A DNA stretch of 64,000 nt from Aplidium turbinatum. Taxonomy: Eukaryota > Chordata > Ascidiacea > Aplousobranchia > Polyclinidae. The stretch lies in NCBI GenBank assembly GCA_918807975.1, contig OU964925.1, positions 11,012,798 through 11,076,797 of the forward strand. The letters are read 5' to 3'. Made by a program: the position numbers and the translations under genes. Below, piece after piece: positions 46,701 to 59,573 of the stretch (positions are counted from its first letter, which is position 1; the number at the start of each line of letters is the position of its first letter). The notes below the pieces were generated by a model. It had not been told where the DNA came from. It saw nothing but the letters and a program-made list of their open reading frames with translations, and did no database searches.

Positions 46701-49700
46701 TTGAATATGATTTCTTCAATTGTTTTTGCTTGTTTTACGTAATATCATAGCGTAATAGTCTCTTTGCAAGATGGTGTTCATATCGTTTTTTCCCTCGATT
46801 TGCTTTTTACGTATAAAGGGCGCATGAGTTTGTCACAACTTTTTTAAGGGTGCACCCTAACAAAAAGTTGAAGAACACTGGTCTAAAGGTCCTCAAAAAG
46901 GTTTTTAATAAAGGGCTACTTAAGGCGATTTGTATTATTATTTGCAATTTAAAATAAAAACATTCAATAGTGTATTTTTCACTGGTCTAACAAGTCGACT
47001 GGTTGTTTGCAAAGCTGCTTGTTCGCTACTACAAACGAGAATTATAGAAAAAATAATAGTAAGCTACAGTATCATGGTTGTCTAATGTCTTTGCTATAGC
47101 TTATTTTTTCACTACATATCCATCATCATTAACACGTTTCAAAGATAAGAAGATAAGAAGGTACAATAGTCTACAGCAGGGCTTCCCAAACTTTTTTGCT
47201 CGCGACCCCTTTTATTTTCCTAAGATGCTTCGCTGCCCCTTACGATTAAAACGACGAACAGTGCGAAATATACATTTGTGATATTTATTGAAAAGCTTAA
47301 ATCTAACGAAAACCAAAACCAATCTACCGTTCTCAGTTCAGTTTGTTCTTATTTATTTCTGACCATGACAACGAAGCCTATGGGCAGCCTACTGGAAACA
47401 AAACAAAAAAAACAAACACATTTATTCAGTGTGATGGGTATGACTGCTTTCTGCCACAAAGCAAGTCCAGCCGTGGCTCAGTGTTTGTTAATGCAGGTCT
47501 CAAGGCGGTTTCAATGTTGTTTAGGTTAGAACGGTAGGCGAAGTGAGAACATTTCAGATAAATCATTTTGAAATATTTGTTTCCAGATGTTCAAGATGTT
47601 CAATTTTTTGATGAGCGCATCAATTTTAGATTTCAATGCAAAATATTGATGTATTCTCTTATGAGAGACAAATTAAATTCGTTCAGCTTTTCAAGCAAAT
47701 CTGACATTTGGCATAATTCCAAAAGCTAGATGTCATTGCGAAAATGGTGGACCAAGACTGAATTTTATTCTGTTGGAAAAATCACGATTTCGGTTTTAAA
47801 CGTTGGCTAACCATTTTAAGGCTTTGACTTTTGAAAGCCACCTCACTTCACGATGCAGTAAAAGAGTTTTTAACTTCGATTCCATTTCACCTCTTATATT
47901 TTCAAAAATACGGGCAGCTTATTGAGTGCGCGACTCTCAATAAAGTTAATAACTGTCACAGCATCTCGCACAGACGAGTTAATATGCAGTACCTTGTGCA
48001 AATTGGTATACTTTCTGCGACCCCTTGTCTGGTCGCGACTCCCAGTTTGGGAAGCCCTGGCCTAGAGTATACCAATCATTATTCATCTGAGCAAATCATA
48101 GTGATTCAACAACACTTACCAAGATACATATAAACGGCGTTCACCATAACGAAATGAAACATGTCTTCTTGTACACATTTATACCAGTATATGACAAGCA
48201 AATGTGTCAGATAAGCGCAATAAGTTAATCTGCTTAATGGAACAAACATTTTCCAATTTAAAAAACCTGTGATGGGACCTGTAAAGTAATTTTGTCTTGG
48301 TCTGAATTCATGTAGCTTTAGTAATTGTCCACCTAGTCTTCTCTAGTTTACTGTGTTTGAAACGCTAAACTCAGGTATGATGATAAGAGATACTGTAGTT
48401 GTGTTCAATTAAACAGCCTTAACTTTTATAGCAAGCATTTCAATATAAATTGTTATTTTGTTTAACCTACAACTATAAATAACCATAGAAGTTGCCAGTA
48501 AAAGGTCCTCACTTTGACTGTCATATAAAAAAATAAGTAAATAAACGTACCACCATATCCAGACACGCATGCAATGGTAACCCAAGCTAAGCAGCATGCC
48601 CACAAAGGTCTGCACAAAGCCAAATAGAGGGTAGAGATATCAATATCCATGAAGTGAGAGTCACGAACGTATCCATAAAGTCCATAAACCAAGCTCATTG
48701 CCACCGCAAACGAAACCACCCATCCTACCGTTACAACAATCTAAAATAAATGCAAATCATTAATACTGGAATACAAAACAATGTTTCCAAGTAATTTTGC
48801 GTCATTTATGCGTGTTTTTTATTTTCTCGCGCAATTTAGCGTCATGTGATTTTGCCTTTCCTCTGCCTTGCCATTTCATTCTTACGCGTTTCTTTTTTCG
48901 ATTTCTGTGTATGTATAGATCAGTTTTGTAACTTTAATTTATGTAGAACATCAGTCAGTTGGTTACTTGAAAAGGGCTAACATGAGTATGGCCGAAAACG
49001 TTTGTAATTTTTAGTTTATTTCCATGTTATTGTGTTATGTTAAATGCCGTGTGGTTGTTAGGTTTTATTTGTCTATGGTTCAAGAAAATCACCTCTCTAC
49101 CAAAATTGTATAATCAAAAATAACGTTGATACAAATTTTGAACTCAGCAGCAGACTCAACCTGGAGTGACAAATTCTAGAAAGCCACAAAAGGTGCTAAA
49201 CCGCATTTCGACCAAGGATGTAGCAACCCATTAGACATTGCAGCCACATCCAAGAGCGACATTGTCTTAGCAACCTGACTGAAGTTATTTTTGTAAAACT
49301 CGAAACAGTTAAAACAGAGTCAGAAATCTCTCGTTCATATCGATCATTGTTTTGAGTTTGACATCTTGTGAAAATATTTCATTTTTTCTCAGTAATTTGT
49401 CAATTTTCACCGCTTTACTTTGTTCAATATTACTTAGACTATTGTGTAATTTTTGTTATCAAAATTCAATACTTTATAGAGATTGTTTCATAAGTGGATG
49501 AGGTTAGTCCTCGACTTTACGAGATAAATCATGTAAAGGTCTAGAATTTTGTGGGTGAGCAAAAAAAGGTTAAGGAGGTTGTTGTGAGTGTAATTAATGT
49601 CATTTTGTTTTGAAAGAGACAATTTCGTTCTTTACGGCACGATAACAAGTTATACCCCCGTGATGAAATGATACAGTAGAAATATGCATATTCTCTTCAA

Positions 49701-52700
49701 CAGCTGTTTGTTAGTTTAGATAAGGTATAAAATTCAGGAAAAACTACACTGTTTTTACATTATTTGACTTTCCAACTTACTTTGTTCATTTGTATTTTAC
49801 GATTGTTGACGTACAGGAAGTATCCAGCAATCATACCAACTATATAAACATTTATTCTGCACCAAGGGGTGTAGTAAGTGTCGGTTAAAAACTTTTCTTC
49901 ATAAGTGATTTCTTTGCTTGTGTTCACTACAAATCTCCCAAATCTACAAAAAGTATAATGAGCTGTTCGAAAGGAACATAAACATGACATAGCCTAACAC
50001 ACAAAAACACGGAACTTTACAGGGGTTTTAATCGTGGCAACTGATTATTCGGTGTGTTATAAAATACCTCTTGGCACAGTATTTGTCATTTGTTTATTCT
50101 GATTAGTAGGTAGATCGAAAATTTAAAATAACGTTCTAAATTGTGTCAACGTTTATCGTAGTTAAGTAGTTGAAACTGAAAATTAAGCAAATTTAATTGC
50201 CCATAGCATTGTCCACATAATAGTGACTGACAATTATGACACTTGTTACAGACCTTAAGTAGCCTACATGCTACATGTTTAAATTGGTAGAACTTACACT
50301 GATGCCAACAAGGCAAATCCTACTGGTGTAGGTTGCAAATTTGCTTCTTTTGACAACACTCCTGTAGTTACAACGCTACCAGCAAGCACAAAACCCATGA
50401 TAGCAAATCCCACTTTTTTCCACCTTCCAACAACAGGTATTTTAACTATATTTAGTTTTAAAGGATTACAAAGTTCACAATGTTTAGTCAAATAGAAGAC
50501 AGATGATCTTGCAGCCCTACACGATATTTATTACAAGCTGCATTCAGGATCAGTGGCGTAGCAGCCACTTGGCGGTTCTGGCTCTGCGCCAGGGGCGGCA
50601 GGCTGCAAGGGGGCGGTAAAATGAGGCTGCACAGTGCACACAGCACGAGAAATGAAGTAATGCAAAAATAAACAAAAATTAAAACAAGAAAATGATTTAC
50701 TATGGATTCACCAACGCTTTTAAAAGCACTTGACGACGAGGTGGACTTTTTGGAGTTAGCTGTGGAAATTGACAGATTTCAGAGGTTAGTGCGAAGCAGT
50801 GAAACCACGTTGGATCGTAATGCAACAGAGTTTGATGTTTTACAGTGGTTAGCTAAATCACACCTACTTGATTCGACACCATATTTATGCTTGTGTCTGA
50901 AACTTTGTCTTACCATTGGTCACTGGTGTTTCAATTGCGAGCTAGCTGTGAGAGGAGTTTCTCAACGCTCAAAATGATAAAGTCGTATTTACGTTTTACC
51001 ATGAATGATGATCGACTATCAGCTCTATCGATTCTTTCCATAGAAAGAGACTATACGTTCAAAAACTTAATTATGAAGATATTATCGCTGATTTTGCTTC
51101 GTCGAAAGCTCGAAAAAGTTCAATTTTGAGGCGCTATTGATCTTTCATTTGCCTAATACATTTGTTGTCTATTTTTTGTCTTTTATTTTTGACCTGAACG
51201 CTGAGACAGTGAAGCTGCTTTCTCAAGCAATATACAACTTCTGAGACGCGGCACATTATTTGTAATTATTTTGATTGAAAAGATTGCTTGAACATGAAAC
51301 TATTTCAAAATTTGCTGCAGTGTACTTAGGGCGGCTTTTTCAACGAAAGCCGGGGGCGGCAGCATATGCTTCTACGCCACTGTTCAGGATTAGACATATA
51401 CAGAGTAACGTAATGATTTTTGTGTAATCTGCACTTACCTGTATAAAACCAGAAGAAATAATGGTGCCAGTAAATAAAACTGCATATCGTTTGCTAAGTA
51501 CCAACTCCATCCCAGACACAACTAAAACGGCAAAGAAAAAAAAAGTTTTGTGTTTAGGTTACGTATATTGTAATAATTTTTACAATAAACTGTTTCTGAA
51601 CAACATTAAATGTTAACCTTCTGTAGTAGCCTACATAGACTACAGCAAATTAAGGAAATCATGTTAACAACTTCTTACCTGTTGCTCTGCAGGATAGACG
51701 TTATTAATATACAACAGATTTGCATACCAATACGCAGCGCAGTCTTTGTACGCTATTTCAGAAAGTTCATTCCAAAACGGTCCAAAACCAAAAAACTTGT
51801 ATAAGCTCATAGAAAACAGCAGAAGAAACGCATAGACAGGAGTTAATCTGCGTGGAAATGGTAGCGCAATGCAATAGTGGTGTTGTTGATTTTGTTGAGG
51901 TGGAATGCATCAAATTTGACGGAAAGAAAAACTTAATTTTTTTCCATAAAGTTTTGAAGAAGTGAAAAGATGCTAAAGTCATAGAAAGGATCAGGCACTA
52001 AGGCACTTCCTCTATGGGCGATCACAAATCTAAACTTCAACGAATCAATAAATGACATAAAACTCTAAAGTTTTTGCTAGAAGTCAATCTTTATACCATC
52101 GACGACCATCTATATACCATCATTGTAATGCTGTGTAGGAGATAGCTAGTCGTCGATGGTATAAAGATAGACTTCGAGCAAAAACTTTAGAGTTTTATGT
52201 CAGTTTTGAAGAATTGATTGGGTTCACCAGTACAAGTTCTTTCTTAACATTTAGACATACTTTTTTAGTCAAATGAACATGACGTTTATTTACATGTAGC
52301 AGCTGTGTATGACTTATTAATACACTGTTCGTTTAAAATGATTGTAAAACAAACTATGTTTCAAAATTAAAATACACATTTGATAGACTGTTTGGTTTCT
52401 TTACAAACGGTAGCCTACAAAGATTCTTCAACACCATTGCCAAGGTTTGCTAATAAGTTAGAGGTAAAGTACATAAAGCAATCGCTTTCAAGCTAAAACG
52501 TATCAGAATCGAAAGGGACGACATTATACCCCGTTGTCACTGAGACCTGGTACTTTTTTCGATAACCTAGTATTGTTACGTCTTGAGATCTAACGTGGCT
52601 TATATACACTTCATTGAAGTCTTGCTTTGGGCAAGATTTGGAAAGATTGAATAAATGTGTTGAAATGGAGTGATTTCTGTTATTTGAAAGTTTTTGTAGA

Positions 52701-55700
52701 TATAGCCTAGGCCTACATATGAAAACAACAAGGTGGCTGACAAGTTTGGTGCTACATTCTAAGACTGATGCACGAGTTTTTAATAAAAATTAATAAAGTA
52801 AAATAAAAATCTTTGGATAGTGGCACTTTAAAAAAAATTAATCTTTTTGTGTAACAGTGTGCAAAAATCTGATTTAAAAAGTTGTATCAAAGAAATGGGC
52901 AGGCATATATAGACTAAACTACTTTTGGTTGTGATGTCTGAATTGGATGTTCAGAACAAGGCACTCAAAATAACGACACTCGACATATAAGGGCCATAAA
53001 GACGATCGAAATTGCGCAATCATCGCCCAGTTACGAAGTTTTAGGCATGCCTAATACAAGGAGAAATATGGCACATTTCAAAGCGGCTGGGGTTGGTCAA
53101 ACATTTAGAATCACCGAATCTTCAGCAACTTATTGTTTTAAACTTGCATTTTGTTTAAGAGTACAAAAAGCTACAAAACTTGTTTGGTTTTTGACTTCCA
53201 AAGGTGGGGTATTTCCTTAAGCCTAAATACGCTCACGTTAACCGAAAATAAAGCCGAAAAGCTAAGCTAGCAAGACAACAAATAAAAGAAAAAAAACTGT
53301 TGTTTTACCTAAGATATCTTTGTAAATACATCAGTGGAATATTAAGTCTTCCTTTTCCTTTAATCAAATGCTTCATTCCAATGTAAGCCACTAACAAGCC
53401 ACTCAAAAAGAAAAATGTGTCCACAGCAAACGTTCCGTTTGAAATAGGTTGTACCGAGATGTAGTTTCGAAATTGTTTATTCATAAAAACAGCATTGTCT
53501 GAAATATTTCGCAAAGTTCCCATAAGACATAAAACTCTAACAAGTTTGAGTAAGCTAATAGAGTAAGTTTAATTGTTACATCTAGTAAGCTATGTAGCTT
53601 ACTAAGTCCAAAAATCGTCAGCAAATAATGTAACTTAGTATAAGTGTAGACTTGCATAGTTTACACTTATTTGCAATCCTCTTCGGGTTTTGTAGCTTTT
53701 AACCCATATCCTCCTAGCGTCAGTTTAAACTGACGACGCAAAAAAAGAGTTACAGGCATGCTGTTACTGATGCCGATTGGAATCCAGTTTTTGGGTTAAA
53801 TAAAGAGTCCAGCTAGTTGCTTGATCCCTTTAAATTGTGAGTTAACAGCTATCGCAATAATTTCAGCAGCCTAAACACAAAAAGGGTTTTTTGCATTGCT
53901 GTAAAAATTAACTGCTATCAAACGGCTATGAATCATAATAAAATCGAAAAATTCCGACACACAACTGAAGAATATTTTATTAAAGCTATTCTATGAAAAA
54001 ATAAATTAAAGATAGACTTAGAAAAATTTTTTTTAATTATTTTACTGCGGTAAGTTTAAATTAACGCTAGGAACAGGAGGGCACAGGTAAAACACGTTTT
54101 TTTTTAAATTAGCAAGCTTATATTTTGTATTGCAACGTGATAAAATGGCTGTAGGTTTTGATTTTTTGCGAACATTTTAGTGGTTTATTTATAATTGAAA
54201 GCGGGTGCAGATCCAAAATTAACCCATCGTCAATTACCATTTGCAATCCACAATCCCTACTTAGATTGACATGATTTTTTGAATTATAGGCTAGACTTAG
54301 GCTATTATTTAAACAAGTTGTCTTCTTGGTGAAAATGTTAAACTAACGTTACTCTTTTTGTCAATGATGGCTTTTGTATGTTTTTGAATCCAAACTATTG
54401 ATGTTTTTGAATCCAAACTATTGATATTTTTGTTTATTGGCTTAAATGTTGCAAAAGACAGTTTGTATTTGTATAGAAAACTATTAAAGTAACACAATCT
54501 TGCATTGTTTTACCTGTACCCTTATGCTTCAAGGGTGAGATTAAACTGACAAATATAAAATCATTCATATTTACTAAAAAAATAATAATTTTTCTTGAAA
54601 AAAAAAAATCATTCTTTTCAAGTTATACCTATCTAAAGCCACCTCGAAGAAATGAACAAAAAACACGGATTCAAAAAGACATGAGTTAAACTTCAATAAA
54701 TTGCATGATTTTCAACAAAAGTTCAAATGAAAATCAAGGCGAATTTTCATTTCTATACAACTTTATTTGTACTTTTAGCCTTGAATGCAATTCATCAATA
54801 AGCTATTTGTTTTCTATAGGTTTCTTACCCACTTGGTTGTACATCATGTAAAACCAATGACTTAATATTATCCAAGTTGTGCTTATTACTCTTATACCAT
54901 CAAGAACAGGAAGAGTATCCGGCCGCGTTTTTGTAGCAAGCAGAAGGCGGCCATTGGTAAAGACGGAAAAGCAAAGAAATATTTTGATGAGGACATCTGA
55001 AAAGTGAAAAAATACAAATTCAACTTATTTTTCAGCATTTGCGTTGAAACTGTATGGCAGGTTAAGCTTACAATCGCAAAAACATGATTTCAGAGACAGT
55101 TGTAGGCTATTATAAGGCAAATGCTGCAGTTTACCAGATTTTTTGCTTTTTGCTTTGATTGTTGTGAAACGTCTTTGAAATTTTTGAGGAAGAACATCCA
55201 ACGTCGAACCACACAGAACCAAAACAGCCAAAAAACAAGAAATCACTCTAAAAAAAAATAAATAAATGACTTAAAATCAATAAATGTTTTAGCAAATTAA
55301 AACTATTACCAAAATTTACATTGCTATAACGTCGACTGTCGTGTAAGCGTAGGTAGGTACAGGGCAAGAAGTTTCCAGAATAGGAGGAAGTTTTTTCATC
55401 GATGACAAAGTAGCTACAACCAATTGGACAGCGTCATCGGAGCACTGATGAGGAAAACAAGAACCCCAAGACACAACAAATGGAATTCCAGGCTGATCAA
55501 CCTAAACAAAATTTTATAAGAGTAGTAGGCTGCAGAGAATTCTAGAGGAACCTACTCCATAAGCTTGAGCACGAAATATTGCTGTCGACATATTGTTGTC
55601 GACATATCGAAATATTGTTGTCGACATACAATATATCAAAGCAACTGATCACACAAAACAACTATTATTTCAATGCAGTTTGCTTTTGGTTGTGTTCGCC

Positions 55701-58700
55701 AAATGATGCATTTCGCTGCCCGCCAATGTGCAGTGTTGTGTCGTTGTGCAGTGAAAAGACAATGCTTTTAGCTGCACAACTATGCATACGACAGTTTAAA
55801 AAAAAGGGTAACCTGTGTTACGTACCGGCCTTTGTTTTCCCATATATGTGTTGCACCACTTTCCTTTGATATTTAAACCTACGGCGCTCCAACATTCGTA
55901 ATAGTGACCAAACCATCGGACATTTCCTTCCAATATTCCACTTTCAACACGGGCCCAAGAATCTAATACTGAACATCAGAACAAAGTGAAATAGTGCTGT
56001 GTTGCTCATAGTTCTGTGTTGACAGATTCTTTGACAAAAACGTAGGAAAGGTTTCAGGAAGTAGTTTTCTTAGTGTAACATGAAAAGGTTAATTTACCTG
56101 TCATCAAACAAAGTTTACAACGATGCAACCTTTTTGTGCTAGTTGTAATAAGTATAGTCTTTGACTGCACTGATGCAGATGTAGGTAATTAGGATGTTTG
56201 ATGATATCGTCATTTCTCACAAAAATAATGGTTAGTGTGATGTGTTTTTTCAGATTTCATGTTTACTGTACATTTAGCTATCATAGCAAAGATTGTTTAT
56301 TTGTACTAAAGCGAAGTCCTGAATAGGGCAAGGGCTTTTCGCACAGAACACATTTATTGAGGATAAAAAGTCATAGATTTTGGCACTTTCAGATCGATAA
56401 ACAATGGCAGCGACAAAAACTTGATGAAATGACATCCCACCAAAAATGTCAAAGAGAGTTGGATAGTCGGGTTATTGAGAAAAATATTTCAGAACCTGAA
56501 TGGAAACAGAAAGAGAAGACCAAAAATAAAATGGAAAGTCTGTAAATAAAAATTTAGAGGCTGAGGGTTTACGAGTGGGCACAATATAAAACGCGATAGA
56601 CGAGTTCAATCCTCAACCTGTCATAAATGCAGTAAAACCGAAAATAAACACTCACAAAAATAGAGTAACCTACATACAAATTTGACTATCAAGCTTTTTG
56701 ATCCACAGTATGTCTATTATGTTTATTACATTTAACAATTGCAGAAGCTGCAAGTCAGTTAAATTCAAGGTTTCTAAAACCATTTTCATCACTCGGCACC
56801 TTTTCTTGCGCACATTTCTTTGTATGCAATGTTACCAAACATCTATTGTTGTGAAGGCAAAGAGCTAAATATCAATATTACGATTTTTGCACAACTCTAA
56901 CTGTGAAGGGAGCACCTCTAATGAAAAAAAATTTTGAAGAAAATTATATTTTGAACTGAAAAGATAGAGAATTTCATCAAGATTCTGAATATCTGAAAGT
57001 TTCTCCACAATTCCAATTCTTTCTTTGTTAAATTGTAGAACTAGTGGAGCTACCACGCGATCCAAAAGTCTAAAATATGCCGGAACAATGATATGATATG
57101 TTGAAAATATACCAATAGAAGCAACAGAAAAGCCCTTTCTGATTTTATATATTTGTGGTATTTGTAGCTGTTGCTTTGATCATGCTTCAGCAGTTACATT
57201 ATTTACGTTCTTTTGATAACATACTGATTGTGCAGGCGGAAAATGCACGATTTGCCTTGTATTTGCAAACCATAACTTTAAATGCATTTTACTCAAAATG
57301 ACATTTTTTTGCAGTAAATGTTAACTCATTTGTTTATTTTTTGTCCGAATTGGCTAAAAATTGGAATTCAGACTGGTACAATGATATTGCATCAACCTAT
57401 GAGACCTTTTTTAAAATTTTATTTCTTGACCATTTTATTGAAAAAATGTGTATAAATATTTTCGCACACAAGTAACTTTCAAAAAATTTTTTTTATCAAG
57501 AAAGTGACATTTTAGAGAAAAAAGCTCTCATAGGTATTTGCATATAAGGTAGATCTAGCACTTCATAACATTTCTTGTTGCTATATGGTGCTAGTAGTGA
57601 GAAACAGTATTTTATATTAGCATGTCAAAAATAATTATTGAAATATTGCCTGTGTTTGAAGGAAGCTCATTGCATCAAATTAAACTTTTATTTTATGAGA
57701 CTTGCATATTATTCAGATGCGTCTTTTTGCGCCCTTTTCAGAAATATATAGTGTGTGGGGATTCCCACAATAGTTAGCTTATCTGAGGCAAGCTTCTCAG
57801 CTATCAGCGAATATTGGGATTTCATTAGAGGTATCCCCAGTCCCCACCTTTCCTAGACGATAAGCAATTTTGTTACATGTGTAACCTATATACCTATTTG
57901 CGTTGCTTTTTCAAGTTGGACAAACAATTATCACCTACTCAATCAGTGACTATCAACACACAATTATAATTAAACATTAACTACAGTATCACATTTAGTC
58001 TAGTACAATTATAATGGCTTGAAGTAAACCGAGTTGCGAATTCGATGCTTTTTTATTCGAGTTCACAAATTTATTTGTAAGCTTACGTTCCATTTAGAGT
58101 TGTGTATTTTCTATTTTTTTGATTTCGAGAATTTTTAGTTGTTATTAGTAAGTTTTTGCTTTATTTATTCCGCAATTGAAACTTTACCAAAATAATGCAT
58201 TGTTTTTATCAAAAACACTAAAATACCTCTAGGAAAAGTTACTGAGTCATTACACAATAACGAAGACTGAATCATGAAATTAGTGTAACAAATTACAATC
58301 CTGGCTGTCAGTTTAATTCAGCATGCTTATTTCTATTTTTCCATAGCCTACTTTGTAATGCATACAAGGTTCCATTTCTGGCGTCTTGTAGAACTAATTT
58401 CTATTCCTGAATGCAAGTTTCCACCTCAAGTTTAATTGAATCATTTTGGCGAATTAGATCGTCAACTTGGAGACCGATTCTGTGAAAAAATGAATAGAAG
58501 TTGACCCAGCAGGACTTTGATTTATTTAGGCTCAAACAGCACAACGATATGGTCTATACCTAGTCAGCGGCATTTTTGCAAGTTAAAAAGAAATCGCCAA
58601 TGTTTTTTCTAAGCCAAAGCACATGTATTCTTTTCATCTTTTTTCATCCAATGCATCATTTTAATGATATTTTCAAACTAGGTTCCGCTTACTTGTTCAA

Positions 58701-59039
58701 CATGTGACTCAAATCAAGCCACTTTGTTTTTTTTGCTTGAAAGATGCTAAGAAGATCATCTAAATCTTCTACCCAGGTGGAATCGAGCAATGACAGATTC
58801 TCATTTTCAGACATCTTTGTAGCTTTTGCTTGGGAATTGAAACTGTTTCCTATATTTGATTGTGGTTCCACTTTTTCGTTTATTTGAAATATATCTTCAT
58901 CTATTACTCTCTTTAGATCAAGCATTTCTGTTGCTTCTATTTCATGACCTCTAGAAAGGTGTGCCGCAAAGGACGCTAATATAACAAAAAGTAACAATAC
59001 CAAATGCATTGTAAAACCAAAAATGTATGCGACTATCAA
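43739..59039 (-). CDS. NRF-6-like membrane acyltransferase, 14 exons, complete
   Basis: Exons: 58693-59039, 56882-57069, 55826-55968, 55320-55501, 55135-55247, 54829-54996, 53309-53534, 51679-51847, 51439-51521, 50298-50423, 49781-49943, 48551-48740, 48120-48278, 43739-43917. All are GT-AG, phases close, total 2436 nt (811 aa). A hydrophobic leader (MHLVLLLFVILASFAAHLSRG, from residue 11 without its last residue) is followed by a divergent N-terminal region. The NRF domain has SGILEGNVRWFGHYYECW and WGSCFPHQCSDDAV. The acyltransferase-3 domain has LDGIRVISTTWIILSHW (conserved His), NGTFAVDTFFFLSGLL, GWSWYLANDMQFYLLAPLFL, ACVSGYGG and FVPLSRLTYCAYLTH, ending VEWPFMRLQKLLL. About ten helices follow. 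Family members (C. elegans nrf-6, ndg-4; fly drop-dead) act in lipid or yolk handling; the reaction is unproven. Introns carry hATs, SINEs and a hairpin. Confidence 0.95.
45107..45412 (-). repeat. tRNA-derived SINE
   Basis: Minus-strand copy of the 25417-25731 family, nested in the hAT at 44544-46880. The head has TTAGCTCGTAACTTCTGG and the body CGCTGGTCGACTCTCAGGG, TTGAGCAACACACG and GTCAATCTCGGTGACCGGG; the tail is GATT-rich. Confidence 0.75.
46556..46650 (-). repeat. tRNA-like sequence, probable SINE head
   Basis: On the minus strand, ATAGCCGAGGTTTGAGAG resembles a box A of a class II tRNA and CCGGTTCGACACCG a box B. The anticodon arm and acceptor pairing are not convincing, so a SINE or decayed pseudogene is preferred over a tRNA gene. 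Confidence 0.4.
47177..48059. mobile_element. hAT element close to exon 13 of the NRF-6-like gene
   Basis: Ends CAGGGCTTCCCAAACTTTTT and the inverse of CAGGGCTTCCCAAACTGGGA, imperfect 8-bp flanks gtctacag / gcctagag. GCGACC motifs repeat near both ends. It contains a start fragment of the CAGTTCAGTTT repeat at 47336-47390. Its right end is 60 bp from the exon 13 donor. Confidence 0.8.
50551..51382 (+). mobile_element. hAT element in intron 9 of the NRF-6-like gene
   Basis: Ends CAGTGGCGTAGCAGCCACTT and the inverse of CAGTGGCGTAGAAGCATATG, exact 8-bp duplication ttcaggat. Subterminal GGGGGCGGCAG/AGGGGCGGCAGG motifs. Plus-strand remnants: 50702-50960 (AVEIDRFQRLVRSSETTLDR) and 50935-51125 (SCERSFSTLKMIKSYLRFTM then DRLSALSILSIERD), the hAT C-terminal dimerisation region. 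The middle of the transposase is deleted. Confidence 0.92.
52048..52202. repeat. Hairpin (about 58-bp arms) in intron 7 of the NRF-6-like gene
   Basis: The arm ACATAAAACTCTAAAGTTTT continuing to CTTTATACCATCGACGAC pairs with its inverse ending AAAACTTTAGAGTTTTATGT, with few mismatches and a loop of about 35 bp. No target duplication is evident. Confidence 0.85.
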
Positions 59040-59436
59040 AATCTGTAATTTTTAATAAATTTATATTTATCAAATGTAATAAATCTATAAGGCGTTTATA
59101 TGGCCTGGATTAGCATATTAATTAGACTACGCCTAGCGCACTACTCTCAATATTACCTAAAGCCACAGGCTTAACTTGTAACAAAAAATTAGTCTGCCTC
59201 AACAGTTGGTTTTTACTTGACGTGTTTGTGCAATAACTATTTACACAAAGAGGTAGATGATATGAATGATCAACAGTGCTTTAACACTTATTTTGACACA
59301 AGTACGGTAAACACACCATATGGTGGTTATTAATTTTTTGCAGGTGCAGTTTCGAAAATCCATGTAGCCTACTGGTAATAGGCTATTTTATCTTAGTACG
59401 CATTCAGAACAGAATGAAGAAGTGTTTTATTTGTTA
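59040..59436. other. 5' flank of the NRF-6-like gene
   Basis: Upstream region of the minus-strand gene; the promoter should lie here, but no TATA or initiator motif stands out. Confidence 0.4.
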
Positions 59437-59573
59437 CTAAACTTATGTTCAGCAAACAAACGTTTCAAAAACTATAGGCCTACTGTCTTCATATTTAGTG
59501 CTAAAATAGATTTATAGCACTGATGATAATGACAGTATAGTTTTCAAAACGTTTGTTTGCTGAACATTAGTTT
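59437..59573. mobile_element. MITE-like hairpin upstream of the NRF-6-like gene
   Basis: Arms TGTTCAGCAAACAAACGTTT ... GGCCTACTGTC and GACAGTATAGTTTTC ... AAACGTTTGTTTGCTGAACA pair almost throughout, around a loop with a second small palindrome (GTGCTAAAATAGATTTATAGCAC). Length 137 bp. No clear target duplication. Confidence 0.8.

Larger units (their letters stand above)
44544..46880 (+). mobile_element. hAT element in the last intron of the NRF-6-like gene
   Basis: Right end is the inverse of CAGTGTTCTTCAACTTTTTG; left end TACCGCTGTTCAACC is a diverged partner; target duplication gtctaaac / gtctaaag. GGTGCACC motifs lie just inside both ends. The transposase fragment at 45755-45994 (EIQWLSKGKVLCRILLLREE then an FLKEEG stretch) matches the SCAND3/ZBED-like hAT pattern EVRWLSRGKVL. 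It is decayed and contains two SINEs. Confidence 0.75.

Noticed and set aside
53561-53760. Direct repeats of AAGCTATGTAGCTTACT as a CRISPR-like or regulatory array
   Set aside because: Only short imperfect palindromes; no regular spacing, and the genome is eukaryotic.
57760-57860. GGGGATTCCCAC ... GGTATCCCCAGTCCCC as TIR ends of a small element
   Set aside because: The inverse match is short and the flanks show no duplication.
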